The position numbers and the translations under genes are program-made. Below, piece by piece: positions 28,459 to 39,798 of a stretch of DNA of 64,000 nucleotides. Location: assembly GCF_002179965.1 (NCBI RefSeq), contig NZ_NGUQ01000015.1:248001-312000 (forward strand), in the 5' to 3' direction. This DNA is from Pandoraea sp. PE-S2T-3 (GTDB taxonomy: Bacteria > Pseudomonadota > Gammaproteobacteria > Burkholderiales > Burkholderiaceae). Each line of letters opens with the position of its first letter. The first letter of the stretch is position 1. The notes beneath the pieces are model-generated. The model saw nothing but the letters and a program-made list of their open reading frames with translations, did not search any database and was not told the DNA's origin.

Positions 28459-28535
28459 GGTGCTGGCTTCCTCTTGGGGAGCCAATTCGGGAGGGGGTAT
28501 AGGCCGATGATAGGTTTGCGCTTACCCCACGTCCA

Positions 28536-28566
28536 ATATATATTTAAGCGTCGTTTCTATATATAA
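28536..28566. promoter_or_regulatory. AT-rich inverted repeat between MFS and LysR genes
   Basis: ATATATAT on the left (about 28536-28543) and TATATATA on the right (28558-28565) flank a GC-mixed centre, in an otherwise GC-rich region, 15 bp before the LysR start. This fits overlapping promoter and LTTR binding elements. Confidence 0.35.
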
Positions 28567-28580
28567 AACAGATCAATTCT

Positions 28581-29528
28581 ATGGAACTGCGTCACCTTCG
28601 CTACTTCGTGACCGTCGCCGAAGAGCTGCACTTCAGCCGGGCAGCGGCAAGGCTCAACATCGGCCAGCCGCCGTTGTCGATGCAGATCCGGGCCTTGGAG
28701 GACGAACTCGGCGTCACGCTGTTCGAGCGCACGCAGCGGCGTGTCTTTTTGACGACGGCAGGCCGCACATTCCTCGTGCGGGCGCGGCAGATTCTGGCCG
28801 ATGCGGATGCCGCGCGGCAGGAGGTGCAGCAAATTGCCGGGGTCGATGCGGGCGAGTTGCGGATTGCGTTCACCACGTCGGCACCGATGACCAATCTGAT
28901 GAAACGAGTGCTGACCAGCTACCGCCAGCAATACCCGCGCGTGACGCTCACGCTGAGCGAATCGCCCTCCGAGCGGCAACTCGATGCATTGGGTGAGCGC
29001 ACGCTGGACATCGGGCTGCTACGCCGCGCCGACGACGCCGCCGGGGTGTCCGGGCTCAGTTTCGAGACGCTGGTGGACGAAGCGCTGCTGGTGGTGATGC
29101 ATCAGGGACATGCGCTGGCGGGACGCGCGCAAATTTCGATGGCCGATCTGGCCGGCGAACCGTTCATCATGCATCCGCCCGATGTGGGCACGGCCGTCGA
29201 CGGCAAGATACGCCAGATGTGCGAACGCGCGGGTTTCACGCCGCGCGTTGTGCAGGAAGCGCGTGAGTCGACGACCATCGTCGCGCTCGCGGCCAGCGGC
29301 CTCGGCGTGGCGGTGTTACCCGCCGCCGTGCGCTGTATTCAGATTGAAGGGGCGCGCTTCATGGACCTGGCCGAAGCCGATGCCCGCACGCCCCTGCTGC
29401 TCGCCAAGCGTCGCGACGATGCAAGCCCGTTAGTGCAGGCGTTCGTCGCGATGTGCCACGACGTGGCAGGCGCTCAGGCGAAGCAAGGTGAGACGCTCAC
29501 CCGCGCAGCGACGCCGCCAGGCCGATGA
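28581..29528 (+). CDS. LysR-family regulator
   Basis: 315 residues. The N-terminal winged helix MELRHLRYFVTVAEELHFSR ... LNIGQPPLSMQIRALEDELG is canonical; the C-terminal effector domain follows from residue 90, with the subgroup pattern of CatR/BenM-like activators (QPPLSMQIR). It very likely regulates the divergent MFS gene. Its last 32 bp overlap the end of the convergent CopD gene. Confidence 0.92.
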   Translation: MELRHLRYFVTVAEELHFSRAAARLNIGQPPLSMQIRALEDELGVTLFERTQRRVFLTTAGRTFLVRARQILADADAARQEVQQIAGVDAGELRIAFTTSAPMTNLMKRVLTSYRQQYPRVTLTLSESPSERQLDALGERTLDIGLLRRADDAAGVSGLSFETLVDEALLVVMHQGHALAGRAQISMADLAGEPFIMHPPDVGTAVDGKIRQMCERAGFTPRVVQEARESTTIVALAASGLGVAVLPAAVRCIQIEGARFMDLAEADARTPLLLAKRRDDASPLVQAFVAMCHDVAGAQAKQGETLTRAATPPGR

Positions 29529-29949
29529 CGACCACGCCGAGCACGAGATTGAGAATCACGAGCCGGCGCACACCATTGACCGCCGCTGCGCCATCGGGCC
29601 ACGACTGCGCCTGCACGGCACGTTGCAGACGCGGAAACAGCGCAAAGCGGATGTGGCCGTAGACCAGCATCATCAGCACGCCGATACCCGCCATGGCATG
29701 CACCGGCCAGCGGGCATGCAGCCCGCCCATGCCGAGCATCATGTGTCCGCCCGAGAGCAGGATCACCACGATGGCGACGCCCACCCACGTCAGAAACTTC
29801 GAGAGCGCCGCCTCCCATAACGGCAGGCGCTGCTGTGGCGGCAGGTCCAGCGACGCCGGACGCAGACACGCCAGCGCGAAGAACATGCCGCCGACCCACA
29901 CGACAACGCTCACCAAATGCAGGAACAGACTGAAGGCATAAACGCTCAT
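29497..29949 (-). CDS. CopD-family membrane protein
   Basis: 150 residues with four hydrophobic helices. The opening SLFLHLVSVVVWVGGMFFAL carries the conserved His and Trp-Val-Gly-Gly of the CopD domain, and VHAMAGIGVLMMLVYGH contributes further His residues that could bind copper or haem. Stand-alone CopD-like proteins are common and mostly uncharacterised. It starts 12 bp after parC, so it may be co-transcribed with it. Confidence 0.82.
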   Translation of the reverse strand: MSVYAFSLFLHLVSVVVWVGGMFFALACLRPASLDLPPQQRLPLWEAALSKFLTWVGVAIVVILLSGGHMMLGMGGLHARWPVHAMAGIGVLMMLVYGHIRFALFPRLQRAVQAQSWPDGAAAVNGVRRLVILNLVLGVVVIGLAASLRG

Positions 29950-29961
29950 AGGTGACTCCCG

Positions 29962-32298
29962 TCAGGATGCCGAAGGCGCGGCCGGCAACACCGGCTCCAG
30001 CGAGCGCGCCGTAAAGGTCGAGAATTTCACCGCCGGCGCACGGCCCTTGCGGGCGCGCTTGCCGATGTTCGGCGCGAGCGCAGCACCCGAGAGCGTCTCG
30101 GACTGCGTCTTACCACCCCGTACCAACCCGTGAACGGTCACGCCGGCCTCGCTGATCGGCACCGCCGACACCAGCGTCTGCTTGGCATCGAGACCGATCA
30201 ACGTGACGCCACGGCCACCGCCCGAGAGCGACTTCATTTCGTCCATGCCGAACACCAGCAGGCGGCCATCGCTCGACAGACACGCGACGGCGCTTGCCCC
30301 CGCGAAGATCGGCGTCGGCGCCAGCGGTTCGGCCCCTTCGTCGATCGTCATGAACGATTTACCCGCCTTCAGACGGCTCACCATATCGCCCAGCTTCGTC
30401 GAGAATCCGAAGCCGTTGGTGGTCGCGAGCAGCAGTTGCTGGTCAGCCGATGCGGCGTAGTAGTGCAGCAGACGCGAACCCGATTCGAGTTCGATCAGCG
30501 AGGTCAGCGGCACACCGTCGCCACGACCGCCCGGCAACTGCGCGACTGCCACGGAATACACGCGGCCGTTGCTGCCCCACGCGATAAACGGGTCGACCGT
30601 GCGGCATTCGAAGGTGCCGTAAAGCGAGTCGCCCTGCTTGAACGTAAAGCCCTGCGCATCGAGCCCGTGGCCCTTGAGCGCACGCACCCAGCCCTTGGCC
30701 GACACCACGACCGTCACCGGCTCGTCGACGACACGGGCCTCGGCCACGGCACGTTTTTCTTCCTGAATCAGCGTGCGGCGATCGTCGCCGAACTGCTTCG
30801 CGTCGGTTTCGATTTCCTTGATGATCAGGCGCTTCATCGTGCTGTCGTTGGCCAGCAGCTCTTCGAGCTTCGCCTTCTCGTCGCGCAACGACGCGAGTTC
30901 CTGTTCGATCTTGATCGATTCCATGCGCGCCAACTGGCGCAGCCGGATTTCGAGAATGTCGTCCGCCTGACGCTCGCTCAGTTTGAACGCGCTCATCAGC
31001 GCCGACTTCGGTTCATCCGCCTCGCGAATGATCTGGATGACCTCGTCGATATTCAGGAAGACAATCATGCGGCCTTCGAGAATATGGATGCGGTCGTCCA
31101 CCTTGTTCAGGCGATGGCGCGAGCGGCGCGTGACCGTCTCGAAACGGAAGCCGATCCACTCGGTAATGATGTCGCGCAGCGACTTCTGTCCCGGGCGGCC
31201 ATCGGCGCCGACCATCACCAGATTGACCGATGCGCTCGACTCCAGGCTCGTGTGCGCGAGCAGCATCGTGATGAATTCCTGCTGGTCGATGCGGCTCGAC
31301 TTCGGCTCGAACACCAGTCGCACCGGCGCGTCCTTGCCCGACTCGTCGCGCACGGTATCGAGCATCGCGAGCACCGACTGCTTGAGCGTTTGCTGTTCGG
31401 GCGTAAGCGACTTCTTGCCGAGCTTGACCTTCGGGTTGGTGATTTCCTCGATTTCTTCGAGCACCTTCTGACCCGACGTGTTCGGCGGCAATTCGTACAC
31501 CACCGCCTGCCACTGGCCGCGCGCCATCTCTTCGATTTTCCAGCGCGCACGCACCTTGAGGCTGCCGCGTCCGCTGTCGTAGGCCGCGCGAATTTCCGCC
31601 GGGCTGGAGATCAGTTGACCGCCGCCGGGGAAGTCCGGGCCCTGCACATGGGTCATCAGCTCGGCGTCGTCGAGCTTGGGGTTACGAATCAGCGCGACCG
31701 CGGCCGAAGCCACTTCGCGCAGATTGTGCGACGGAATTTCCGTTGCCAAGCCCACGGCAATACCCGACGCGCCATTGAGCAGCACGAACGGCAGACGTGC
31801 CGGCAACAGACGCGGCTCTTCGGTCGAGCCGTCATAGTTCGGCACGAAATCGACCGTACCGGCATCGATCTCGTCGAGCAGCAGTCGCGCGATCGGCGTC
31901 AGGCGCGCTTCGGTGTATCGCATCGCGGCGGCACCGTCGCCGTCGCGCGAACCGAAGTTGCCCTGCCCGTCGATAAGCGGGTAGCGCATCGAGAAATTCT
32001 GTGCAAGGCGCACCAGTGCGTCGTACGCGGACTGGTCGCCATGCGGGTGAAATTTACCGAGCACGTCGCCGACCACGCGGGCCGACTTCACGGGCTTGGC
32101 ATCGGAGGCAAGGCCCATCTCGTTCATCGCGAACAGGATGCGGCGTTGTACCGGCTTCTGACCGTCGCACACATCCGGCAGTGCGCGGCCTTTAACCACG
32201 CTAATCGCGTAGTCGAGATAGGCACGTTCGGCATAGTTGCCGAGCGTCAGCGTGTCGTCATCGGACGGCGTTGAAAAGAGATCTTCTACTTGTTCCAT
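29962..32298 (-). CDS. parC: DNA topoisomerase IV subunit A
   Basis: 778 residues. The breakage-reunion core has [20 protein letters not shown], the active-site Tyr128 in MRYTEARL, and [17 protein letters not shown] (the quinolone-resistance region). The position equivalent to E. coli ParC Ser80 is Gln89 here, followed by Ser90; the Glu84 position is Asp93. The C-terminal domain has beta-pinwheel repeats such as [16 protein letters not shown]. With ParE it decatenates chromosomes. MEQVEDLF is the likely start, with AGG upstream. Confidence 0.96.
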   Translation of the reverse strand: MEQVEDLFSTPSDDDTLTLGNYAERAYLDYAISVVKGRALPDVCDGQKPVQRRILFAMNEMGLASDAKPVKSARVVGDVLGKFHPHGDQSAYDALVRLAQNFSMRYPLIDGQGNFGSRDGDGAAAMRYTEARLTPIARLLLDEIDAGTVDFVPNYDGSTEEPRLLPARLPFVLLNGASGIAVGLATEIPSHNLREVASAAVALIRNPKLDDAELMTHVQGPDFPGGGQLISSPAEIRAAYDSGRGSLKVRARWKIEEMARGQWQAVVYELPPNTSGQKVLEEIEEITNPKVKLGKKSLTPEQQTLKQSVLAMLDTVRDESGKDAPVRLVFEPKSSRIDQQEFITMLLAHTSLESSASVNLVMVGADGRPGQKSLRDIITEWIGFRFETVTRRSRHRLNKVDDRIHILEGRMIVFLNIDEVIQIIREADEPKSALMSAFKLSERQADDILEIRLRQLARMESIKIEQELASLRDEKAKLEELLANDSTMKRLIIKEIETDAKQFGDDRRTLIQEEKRAVAEARVVDEPVTVVVSAKGWVRALKGHGLDAQGFTFKQGDSLYGTFECRTVDPFIAWGSNGRVYSVAVAQLPGGRGDGVPLTSLIELESGSRLLHYYAASADQQLLLATTNGFGFSTKLGDMVSRLKAGKSFMTIDEGAEPLAPTPIFAGASAVACLSSDGRLLVFGMDEMKSLSGGGRGVTLIGLDAKQTLVSAVPISEAGVTVHGLVRGGKTQSETLSGAALAPNIGKRARKGRAPAVKFSTFTARSLEPVLPAAPSAS

Positions 32299-32475
32299 AA
32301 AACCTGTGGGTTTGCTGCGAACGTTTGGCGAGAGTTCGGTTACACGTTGACGCCAGATAATACCAAGCTCACTGGTACATTTCGGCAAAAACACTGCCGA
32401 ATGACAAAGCGGACCTGCGAATTAGGTGAAATTGAGTGAAGCGGGTGTGTCAGGACAGCCGGGTGATGAACGACA

Positions 32476-33432
32476 TCAATCCGTCGTCGGCACCGACGGC
32501 AGCACTGGCGCCGGCAACTGCGCGTTAGGCAGCGTCGCGGGCACGACGGGCAGGCCCTGCGGCGCGCCCAAAATGACGTGAATCCGGCCATTGCGCGAGC
32601 CGCTGATATTGGCGTGCCCGCCCGGCACCCCGGTCTTCAGCGTGCCGCCGCCCGACGCTGGTGCGTCCGGGTTGAAGCGCCGATAAAGTTCGAGCACGGC
32701 TGCCACGTAACTCTGCGTCTCCGCGTACGGCGGAATCTGATCGGCATGCCTTGCAACGGCGCCCTCGCCCGCGTTGTACGACGCGAGGACCAGTTCAAGA
32801 CGATCGGGATAGCGCGCCTGTAGATCACGCAAGTAACGCGCCCCCGTCAACACGTTCGTTCGCGGATCGGTGAGCTTGTCCGCGACCGTCCGGCGGGCAT
32901 CGGCACGTACGCCGTAGCGCTCGCCCGTCGCGGGCAACACCTGCATAAGTCCGACGGCCCCCTTGGGCGACACCGCATCGCTGTCAAAGCCCGATTCGGC
33001 CGCAATCACAGCCTTGAGCAACGCCGCGTCGACATGAAAACGATCCGCCGCCTGCGCGATGACCGGCGCGAGCTTACGCAAGTTGGGATGACGCGCGAGG
33101 GCGTCGTAGAGGCGCGAGCGGTCTGCACCACTCACGAGTCCGGTCTGGGCTTCACCCTGTGCAATGCGCAGATCGGCATTGGCACCGGAGCTCACGACGA
33201 GACGAAAGCGCGCATCGAGTTTGCGTGCGGCCAGATGCGCCACACCGTTCTCATCCACGTAGCCGTACAGATCGGCGTGAGCAAGCGGCGCCGCCGTCAG
33301 CAGCAGTGCTGCCAGCACACGCCCTGCGATCGGCCGCAGAGAGAACCATCGGCGCACGGCGTTGACACTGGGAATCCCCCGGAGTGTCAAGCGGTGCGCC
33401 ATCGAGCGAAAACTATTGTTGACCTTTGACAT
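32476..33432 (-). CDS. Lytic transglycosylase (SLT domain) with N-terminal DUF4124-like segment
   Basis: 318 residues. A long basic lead and hydrophobic stretch (RVLAALLLTAAPLAHADL) act as signal peptide; LYGYVDENGVAHLAARKLD is DUF4124-like. The SLT domain (about 125-240) has the catalytic Glu in KAVIAAESGFDSDAVSP and the GLMQVLPATGERYGV, ASYNAGEGAV motifs. It cleaves peptidoglycan to 1,6-anhydro products in the periplasm. Its start overlaps the end of the DUF4399 gene by 20 bp, so translation is probably coupled. It separates parE from parC. Confidence 0.92.
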   Translation of the reverse strand: MSKVNNSFRSMAHRLTLRGIPSVNAVRRWFSLRPIAGRVLAALLLTAAPLAHADLYGYVDENGVAHLAARKLDARFRLVVSSGANADLRIAQGEAQTGLVSGADRSRLYDALARHPNLRKLAPVIAQAADRFHVDAALLKAVIAAESGFDSDAVSPKGAVGLMQVLPATGERYGVRADARRTVADKLTDPRTNVLTGARYLRDLQARYPDRLELVLASYNAGEGAVARHADQIPPYAETQSYVAAVLELYRRFNPDAPASGGGTLKTGVPGGHANISGSRNGRIHVILGAPQGLPVVPATLPNAQLPAPVLPSVPTTD

Positions 33433-33865
33433 GCACCTTGATTGTCTGGCTCATCGCCGGACCATACGACTGGTGCGCCCCGTTGGCGAATTGCATCGTC
33501 AACACGTGATCGCCGGGCGTCAGATTGACAGTCGTCTCGGTCTGGCCTTTGCCGAAGTGCAGGTGCGAGTCGTCAGTCGGCACAACCTGACCTGCGGGAA
33601 CCGGATCGCCGTCGATGATGAGGTGGTGGTGGCCGGTGTTAGGCGACATGTCACCCGCCGGCTTGATCGCCATCCCCTCGACGCCGAACTTGACCACGAC
33701 CGGGTTGGTCACCGTCGCACCATCCTTCGGCGCGACAAAGAAGACACGCGCGCCCGGTGCCGGCTGGACCGGCTGGGTGGACTGTGCAGAAGCCGCGGCG
33801 CTGGCGCCGAGAAGCAACATCGGCACGGCAATGTGACGCACGCTGAAACGCATAGAACGCAACAT
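33413..33865 (-). CDS. Exported DUF4399 protein
   Basis: 150 residues with a signal peptide ending ASAAASAQS. The mature part contains GHHHLIIDGDPVPAGQVVP and HFGKGQTETTVNLTPGDH, diagnostic of DUF4399; the HHH cluster may bind metal. The function is unknown. SD GGGAG precedes the ATG. It follows parE after about 120 bp and overlaps the lytic transglycosylase gene. Confidence 0.88.
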   Translation of the reverse strand: MLRSMRFSVRHIAVPMLLLGASAAASAQSTQPVQPAPGARVFFVAPKDGATVTNPVVVKFGVEGMAIKPAGDMSPNTGHHHLIIDGDPVPAGQVVPTDDSHLHFGKGQTETTVNLTPGDHVLTMQFANGAHQSYGPAMSQTIKVHVKGQQ

Positions 33866-33988
33866 AACGTGACTCCCGGTATGGGTGAAAGGTGGATTAT
33901 CCCACTATGTGGGCACTCACGCTGATCGGGCGGACAGGCCTGCTGGCCTGAGCGCACCGTCCAGCGTACGTAACACCAAAACCGACCG

Positions 33989-35968
33989 TCAGATGTCGGC
34001 TTCGACTTCGTTGCCCTTGGCTTCGAGCCAGCTGCGGCGCTGTGCCGCCTCGCCCTTGCCCATGAGCATGTTCATGCGCGACACGGTCGCGTCGAAATCG
34101 AGCGCACCCAGCGCGACCGGACTCAGACGCCGCGTGTCGGGGTTCATCGTGGTTTCCCACAACTGCTCGGCACTCATTTCGCCCAGCCCCTTGAAACGGC
34201 TGATCGACCACGCCGACTCCTTCACGCCATCTTTGCGCAGCTTGTCGAGAATGGCTTCGAGTTCGCCCTCGTCCAGCGCGTAGAGCTTTTGCGCGGGCTT
34301 CTTGCCACGAGCGGGTGCATCGACGCGATACAGCGGCGGACGCGCCACATACACGTGCCCCGTCGCAATCAGTTGCGGGAAGTGACGGAAGAACAGTGTG
34401 AGCAACAGCACCTGAATGTGCGAGCCGTCGACGTCGGCGTCCGACAAGATGCAGATCTTGCCGTAGCGCAGATTCGACAGGTCCGGCGTATCGTTCGGGC
34501 CGTGCGGATCGACGCCGATGGCCACGGCGATATCGTGCACTTCGTTGTTCGCGAAGAGCCTGTCGCGCTCGGTCTCCCACGTGTTGAGGACCTTGCCGCG
34601 CAACGGCAGAATCGCCTGGAATTCCTTGTCGCGCCCCATCTTCGCCGAACCACCGGCCGAGTCGCCCTCGACCAGAAACAGTTCGTTGCGCGTGATGTCT
34701 TCGGTTTCGCAATCGGTGAGCTTGCCGGGCAGCACGGCCACGCCGGAGCTCTTCTTCTTCTCGATCTTCTGGCCGGCGCGCGTACGCGCCTGTGCCTGAC
34801 GGATCACGAGTTCGGCGAGCTTCTTGCCGTGCTCGACGTGATGATTGAGCCACAGCTCCAGCGCCGGACGCGTGAACGACGACACGAGGCGCACGGCATC
34901 GCGACTGTTCAGGCGCTCCTTGATCTGGCCCTGAAATTGCGGATCGAGCACCTTCGCCGAGAGCACGAACGACACGCGCGAGAAGACGTCTTCCGGCAGC
35001 AGCTTCACGCCCTTCGGTTGAAGGTTGTGCAACTCGATGAAACCGCGCACCGCTTGAAACAGACCTTCGCGCAAACCGGATTCGTGCGTACCGCCCGCGG
35101 GCGTCGGGATCAGGTTGACGTACGACTCGCGCACCTGCGCGCCGTCTTCGGTCCACGCCACGACCCACGCAGCGCCCTCGCCTTCGGCGAAGCTGTCTTC
35201 GCTGCCGTCGGCAAAACGCTCGCCTTCGAACAACGGAATCAACGGCTCGGCACCGTTCAGCGATTCGACCAGATAGCCACGCAGACCATGCTCGTAGAAC
35301 CACGTTTGCTCGTCACCGCTTTTCTCCTGACGCAGCGTGACGCGCACGCCCGGCAGCAGCACGGCCTTCGAGCGCAGCAGACGCTGCAACTCGCTCAACG
35401 GCAACGTCGGGCTGTCGAAGTATTTCGTATCCGGCCAGACCGTGACGCGCGTACCGCTTTTCTTCTCGCCACGTTGCGCGGCGCGCGAATGCAGCGCGAC
35501 GCTGACATTGCCGCCATCGGCGAATTCGAGATCGGAGACCTGACCGTCGCGCCACACGGTAACCGCAAGTCGCGTAGCTAGGGCGTTCGTCACCGAGACG
35601 CCCACGCCGTGCAGACCGCCCGAGAACGTGTAAGCGCCGCCGGCTGCCTTATCGAACTTGCCGCCGGCGTGCAGACGCGTGAACACGATCTCCACGACCG
35701 GGACGCCTTCTTCCGGGTGAATGCCGACGGGAATGCCCCGGCCGTCGTCTTCGACACTGACCGAGCCATCCTTGTGCAGCGTCACGAGAATCTGTCTGCC
35801 GAAGCCACCCAACGCCTCATCCGACGCGTTGTCGATGACTTCCTGAATGATGTGCAGCGGATTCTCGGTGCGGGTGTACATGCCCGGGCGCTGCTTGACC
35901 GGCTCAAGTCCTTTCAGAACCTTGATGGAAGCTTCGCTGTATTGGGCAGGCGTGTTTTTTTTCGACAT
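33989..35968 (-). CDS. parE: DNA topoisomerase IV subunit B
   Basis: 659 residues. GHKL ATPase: QEVIDNASDEALGGF, DDGRGIPVGIHPEEGVP and FSGGLHGVGVSVTNALA. The TOPRIM domain has LVEGDSAGGSAKMGRD with LRGKVLNTWE and LSDADVDGSHIQ. It provides ATP-driven strand passage for ParC. The promoter region holds two inverted DnaA-box-like nonamers. It is the first gene of the block parE, DUF4399, lytic transglycosylase, parC, copD. Confidence 0.97.
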   Translation of the reverse strand: MSKKNTPAQYSEASIKVLKGLEPVKQRPGMYTRTENPLHIIQEVIDNASDEALGGFGRQILVTLHKDGSVSVEDDGRGIPVGIHPEEGVPVVEIVFTRLHAGGKFDKAAGGAYTFSGGLHGVGVSVTNALATRLAVTVWRDGQVSDLEFADGGNVSVALHSRAAQRGEKKSGTRVTVWPDTKYFDSPTLPLSELQRLLRSKAVLLPGVRVTLRQEKSGDEQTWFYEHGLRGYLVESLNGAEPLIPLFEGERFADGSEDSFAEGEGAAWVVAWTEDGAQVRESYVNLIPTPAGGTHESGLREGLFQAVRGFIELHNLQPKGVKLLPEDVFSRVSFVLSAKVLDPQFQGQIKERLNSRDAVRLVSSFTRPALELWLNHHVEHGKKLAELVIRQAQARTRAGQKIEKKKSSGVAVLPGKLTDCETEDITRNELFLVEGDSAGGSAKMGRDKEFQAILPLRGKVLNTWETERDRLFANNEVHDIAVAIGVDPHGPNDTPDLSNLRYGKICILSDADVDGSHIQVLLLTLFFRHFPQLIATGHVYVARPPLYRVDAPARGKKPAQKLYALDEGELEAILDKLRKDGVKESAWSISRFKGLGEMSAEQLWETTMNPDTRRLSPVALGALDFDATVSRMNMLMGKGEAAQRRSWLEAKGNEVEADI

Positions 35969-36001
35969 AGTGTGACTGAATTGGGGTACGACGCCCGGCG
36001 C

Positions 36002-36024
36002 TTATCCACACAAGCTGTGGACAA
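36002..36024. promoter_or_regulatory. Inverted pair of DnaA-box-like sites upstream of parE
   Basis: TTATCCACA at 36002-36010 matches the strict DnaA box, and TGTGGACAA at 36016-36024 is an inverted copy with one change (TTGTCCACA). They are 5 bp apart, 34-56 bp before the parE start. Expression tied to the replication cycle is plausible; an origin is not, because only two boxes are seen and no AT-rich unwinding element is beside them. Confidence 0.45.
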
Positions 36025-36190
36025 CCACGGGGAAAACCCATTAACACATGAGAAAAGTGACGCTGGATCAATCACTTGCATTGCCGCGCCCACTTATTAG
36101 GCAACCCTGTCGGCTCACTCGCTATCAAATGAGCCTTCCTCCACGTCAGGCAGCCATGGCATTCGGCATGGCGCGCCTGAAAAGAACAGG

Positions 36191-36214
36191 GCCGCGTCCA
36201 ATGGATCGCGGCCT
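36191..36214 (-). terminator. Possible terminator downstream of uup
   Basis: GGCCGCG (36191-36197) and CGCGGCC (36208-36214) pair, with inner TCCA/TGGA; on the minus strand it is followed by CTGTTCTTTT. The T-run is late, so this is a weaker call. Confidence 0.45.
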
Positions 36215-36262
36215 ATTGTACTGTCACTCGTAACGCGTCAGCGTGACGCGTCACGTGAACGC

Positions 36263-38197
<1,935 letters not shown>

Positions 38198-38358
38198 GTG
38201 TCGGGAAACGGGTGAACTGCGATGGAAGGTATTGTAGTGCCGGGCGCGAACGCCCGGCGCCGGTGAGAGTACGTCGATGAGCGTCGCTTCGTGCGCCTGA
38301 CTCACACAACGTACTTATGCACTGACGTGCTTAACGTTATTCAAGTTACTTAGGTTAC

Positions 38359-38844
38359 TCAATCCGGATGGCTCGCCGACGCACTGGCCGGCGCGCGCAG
38401 CATCTCGATATGCATGATGCCGTCTTCGTCGTAAGGCTCGCTCGCCTTGACGAAGCCGAATCCGCCGTAAAACGCTTCCAGATGCGCCTGCGCGCCAATG
38501 CGCAGCGGGGCATCAGGCCACTGCACGTCGGCAATCGCGATGGCCCGGGCGAGCAACTCGCGCCCAAGACCCGTTCCGCGATGCGACGCTGCCGTGATGA
38601 CACGGCCGATCGACGCTTCGTCGTAAGCCAGCCCCGGCGGCAGCAAGCGCAAATAGGCAGCAATTTGCGGCTGTGCTTCGGCATCGCGCACCTGGGCAAT
38701 CAGGTGCAGGCTGTGGATGTCGCGTCCATCGATATCCTGATACGGGCAGTTCTGCTCGACCACGAATACCGCGTTACGTGCGGCCAGCACGCGGTAAAGC
38801 AGTGTGCCGCCCAACTCGTCGAACGACTTGCACATCCATTCCAT
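38359..38844 (-). CDS. ElaA-family GNAT acetyltransferase
   Basis: 161 residues. LLYRVLAARNAVFVVEQNCP then YQDIDGRDIHSLHLIA are the ElaA signature; GRVITAASHRGTGLGRELLARA holds the acetyl-CoA P-loop (RGTGLG). Substrate unknown. The gene lies 160 bp upstream of uup on the same strand. Confidence 0.9.
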   Translation of the reverse strand: MEWMCKSFDELGGTLLYRVLAARNAVFVVEQNCPYQDIDGRDIHSLHLIAQVRDAEAQPQIAAYLRLLPPGLAYDEASIGRVITAASHRGTGLGRELLARAIAIADVQWPDAPLRIGAQAHLEAFYGGFGFVKASEPYDEDGIMHIEMLRAPASASASHPD

Positions 38845-38934
38845 TGCCGACTCTCCAGCCTTGCTTTGCGAAAGCCGGGACTATAGCACCGTCGCAGCGC
38901 GGCGATGCCGTCGGTCACACAGGGGATGGGAGTT

Positions 38935-39168
38935 TTACTGATAGTAGACGATGCCTTGCTCGATGTCGGCACGCGCATTGCGTTCGGCGTCATCGAGGGC
39001 GAAGCCTTGGGTGGCGAAGCCGTAAGCGGTCTGAACTTGATACGCGCCCACTTTCTCCATGCCATGCCCGGTCGGGCGGTGAATCTCGTAGAACGCGTCC
39101 CAGCGGGCGTTGTCACGCTCCACGGCATGGACGCTGTACTGGAATTCTTGATATTGCGTTGTTTTCAT
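38935..39168 (-). CDS. Small conserved-type protein of unknown function (77 aa)
   Basis: 77 residues, no membrane segment or signal. It has a strong AAGGAA SD 6 bp before the ATG and normal amino-acid composition (MKTTQYQEFQYSVHAVERDN, then RWDAFYEIHRPTG), similar in look to the small beta-alpha-beta proteins annotated as hypothetical in Burkholderiales. I cannot name a family with confidence. A long AT-enriched leader lies upstream. Confidence 0.65.
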   Translation of the reverse strand: MKTTQYQEFQYSVHAVERDNARWDAFYEIHRPTGHGMEKVGAYQVQTAYGFATQGFALDDAERNARADIEQGIVYYQ

Positions 39169-39798
39169 TTTGGTTTCCTTCTTACTGCAAAAAATATAAC
39201 TGATAAATAATCCCTCTCGAATCGGCTTACGGTGATGAGAGTGCAAACTCGCACAAATGTTTCCGTGAAGTGCACGCAGCCTAGCGGTCGAATATGACAA
39301 ACACGCGACATTTCAGTGACTGACTTGTCACTGTAGCTACACGTCGACCGGCTTCGACGTCTCATGACGGTGTCATGGGCGCGCTGAGAAACCTGTCGAT
39401 CGCCTGGATTGCGTGGATCGAACGATCGCTAGGACGGGTACGCCAAGCATGCCTGGCACGGCGGGAGAACGCATTGACGCGTATCAACGCCACGCAAAGC
39501 GCGCGGGGTGACCCTGGCAAACTTCCTGTTTCGGGGATCGGTGCCTGCCATCCCTCCAGGGACAGCGGCTGAGCGTCAGATCTGACACACCTGACGTTCA
39601 AGTTGGCATGTAACGGACTGGGAACACGCGACACATCTGTGTAGTGATTATCGTGTCGCGAACCTGCCGTTGCCGGGCGATGCCCGGCATCTCATGCCAC
39701 TGGAGACTGCATTGGCGCGCCCGAAATTGACGGACGGATAAATGCAGATGGCGAATGATATCAGAATTTTAACGGCAGCGCACCAAAGCGCGTGAACC
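39169..39798. other. 630-bp gene-poor stretch
   Basis: Short frames exist on both strands (90 codons on minus, 65 on plus) but neither has a good SD or family match, and their composition looks random. Visible structure: an inverted repeat CAGTGAC-N6-GTCACTG (39314-39333) and a hairpin TGCCGGGC/GCCCGGCA (39671-39689) without a T-tail. The first 100 bp are AT-rich and probably hold the promoter of the 77-aa gene. Confidence 0.5.

Noticed and set aside
30130-32274. Long open frame antisense to parC
   Set aside because: Composition (Arg, His, Gln-rich) and lack of family motifs mark it as the mirror of a high-GC gene; parC motifs on the other strand are unambiguous.
36002-36024. Replication origin
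   Set aside because: Only two DnaA boxes, no AT-rich unwinding region, and no dnaA/dnaN/gidA neighbours.
39375-39572. 65-aa plus-strand frame in the gene-poor region
   Set aside because: No SD and random-looking, Arg-rich composition.
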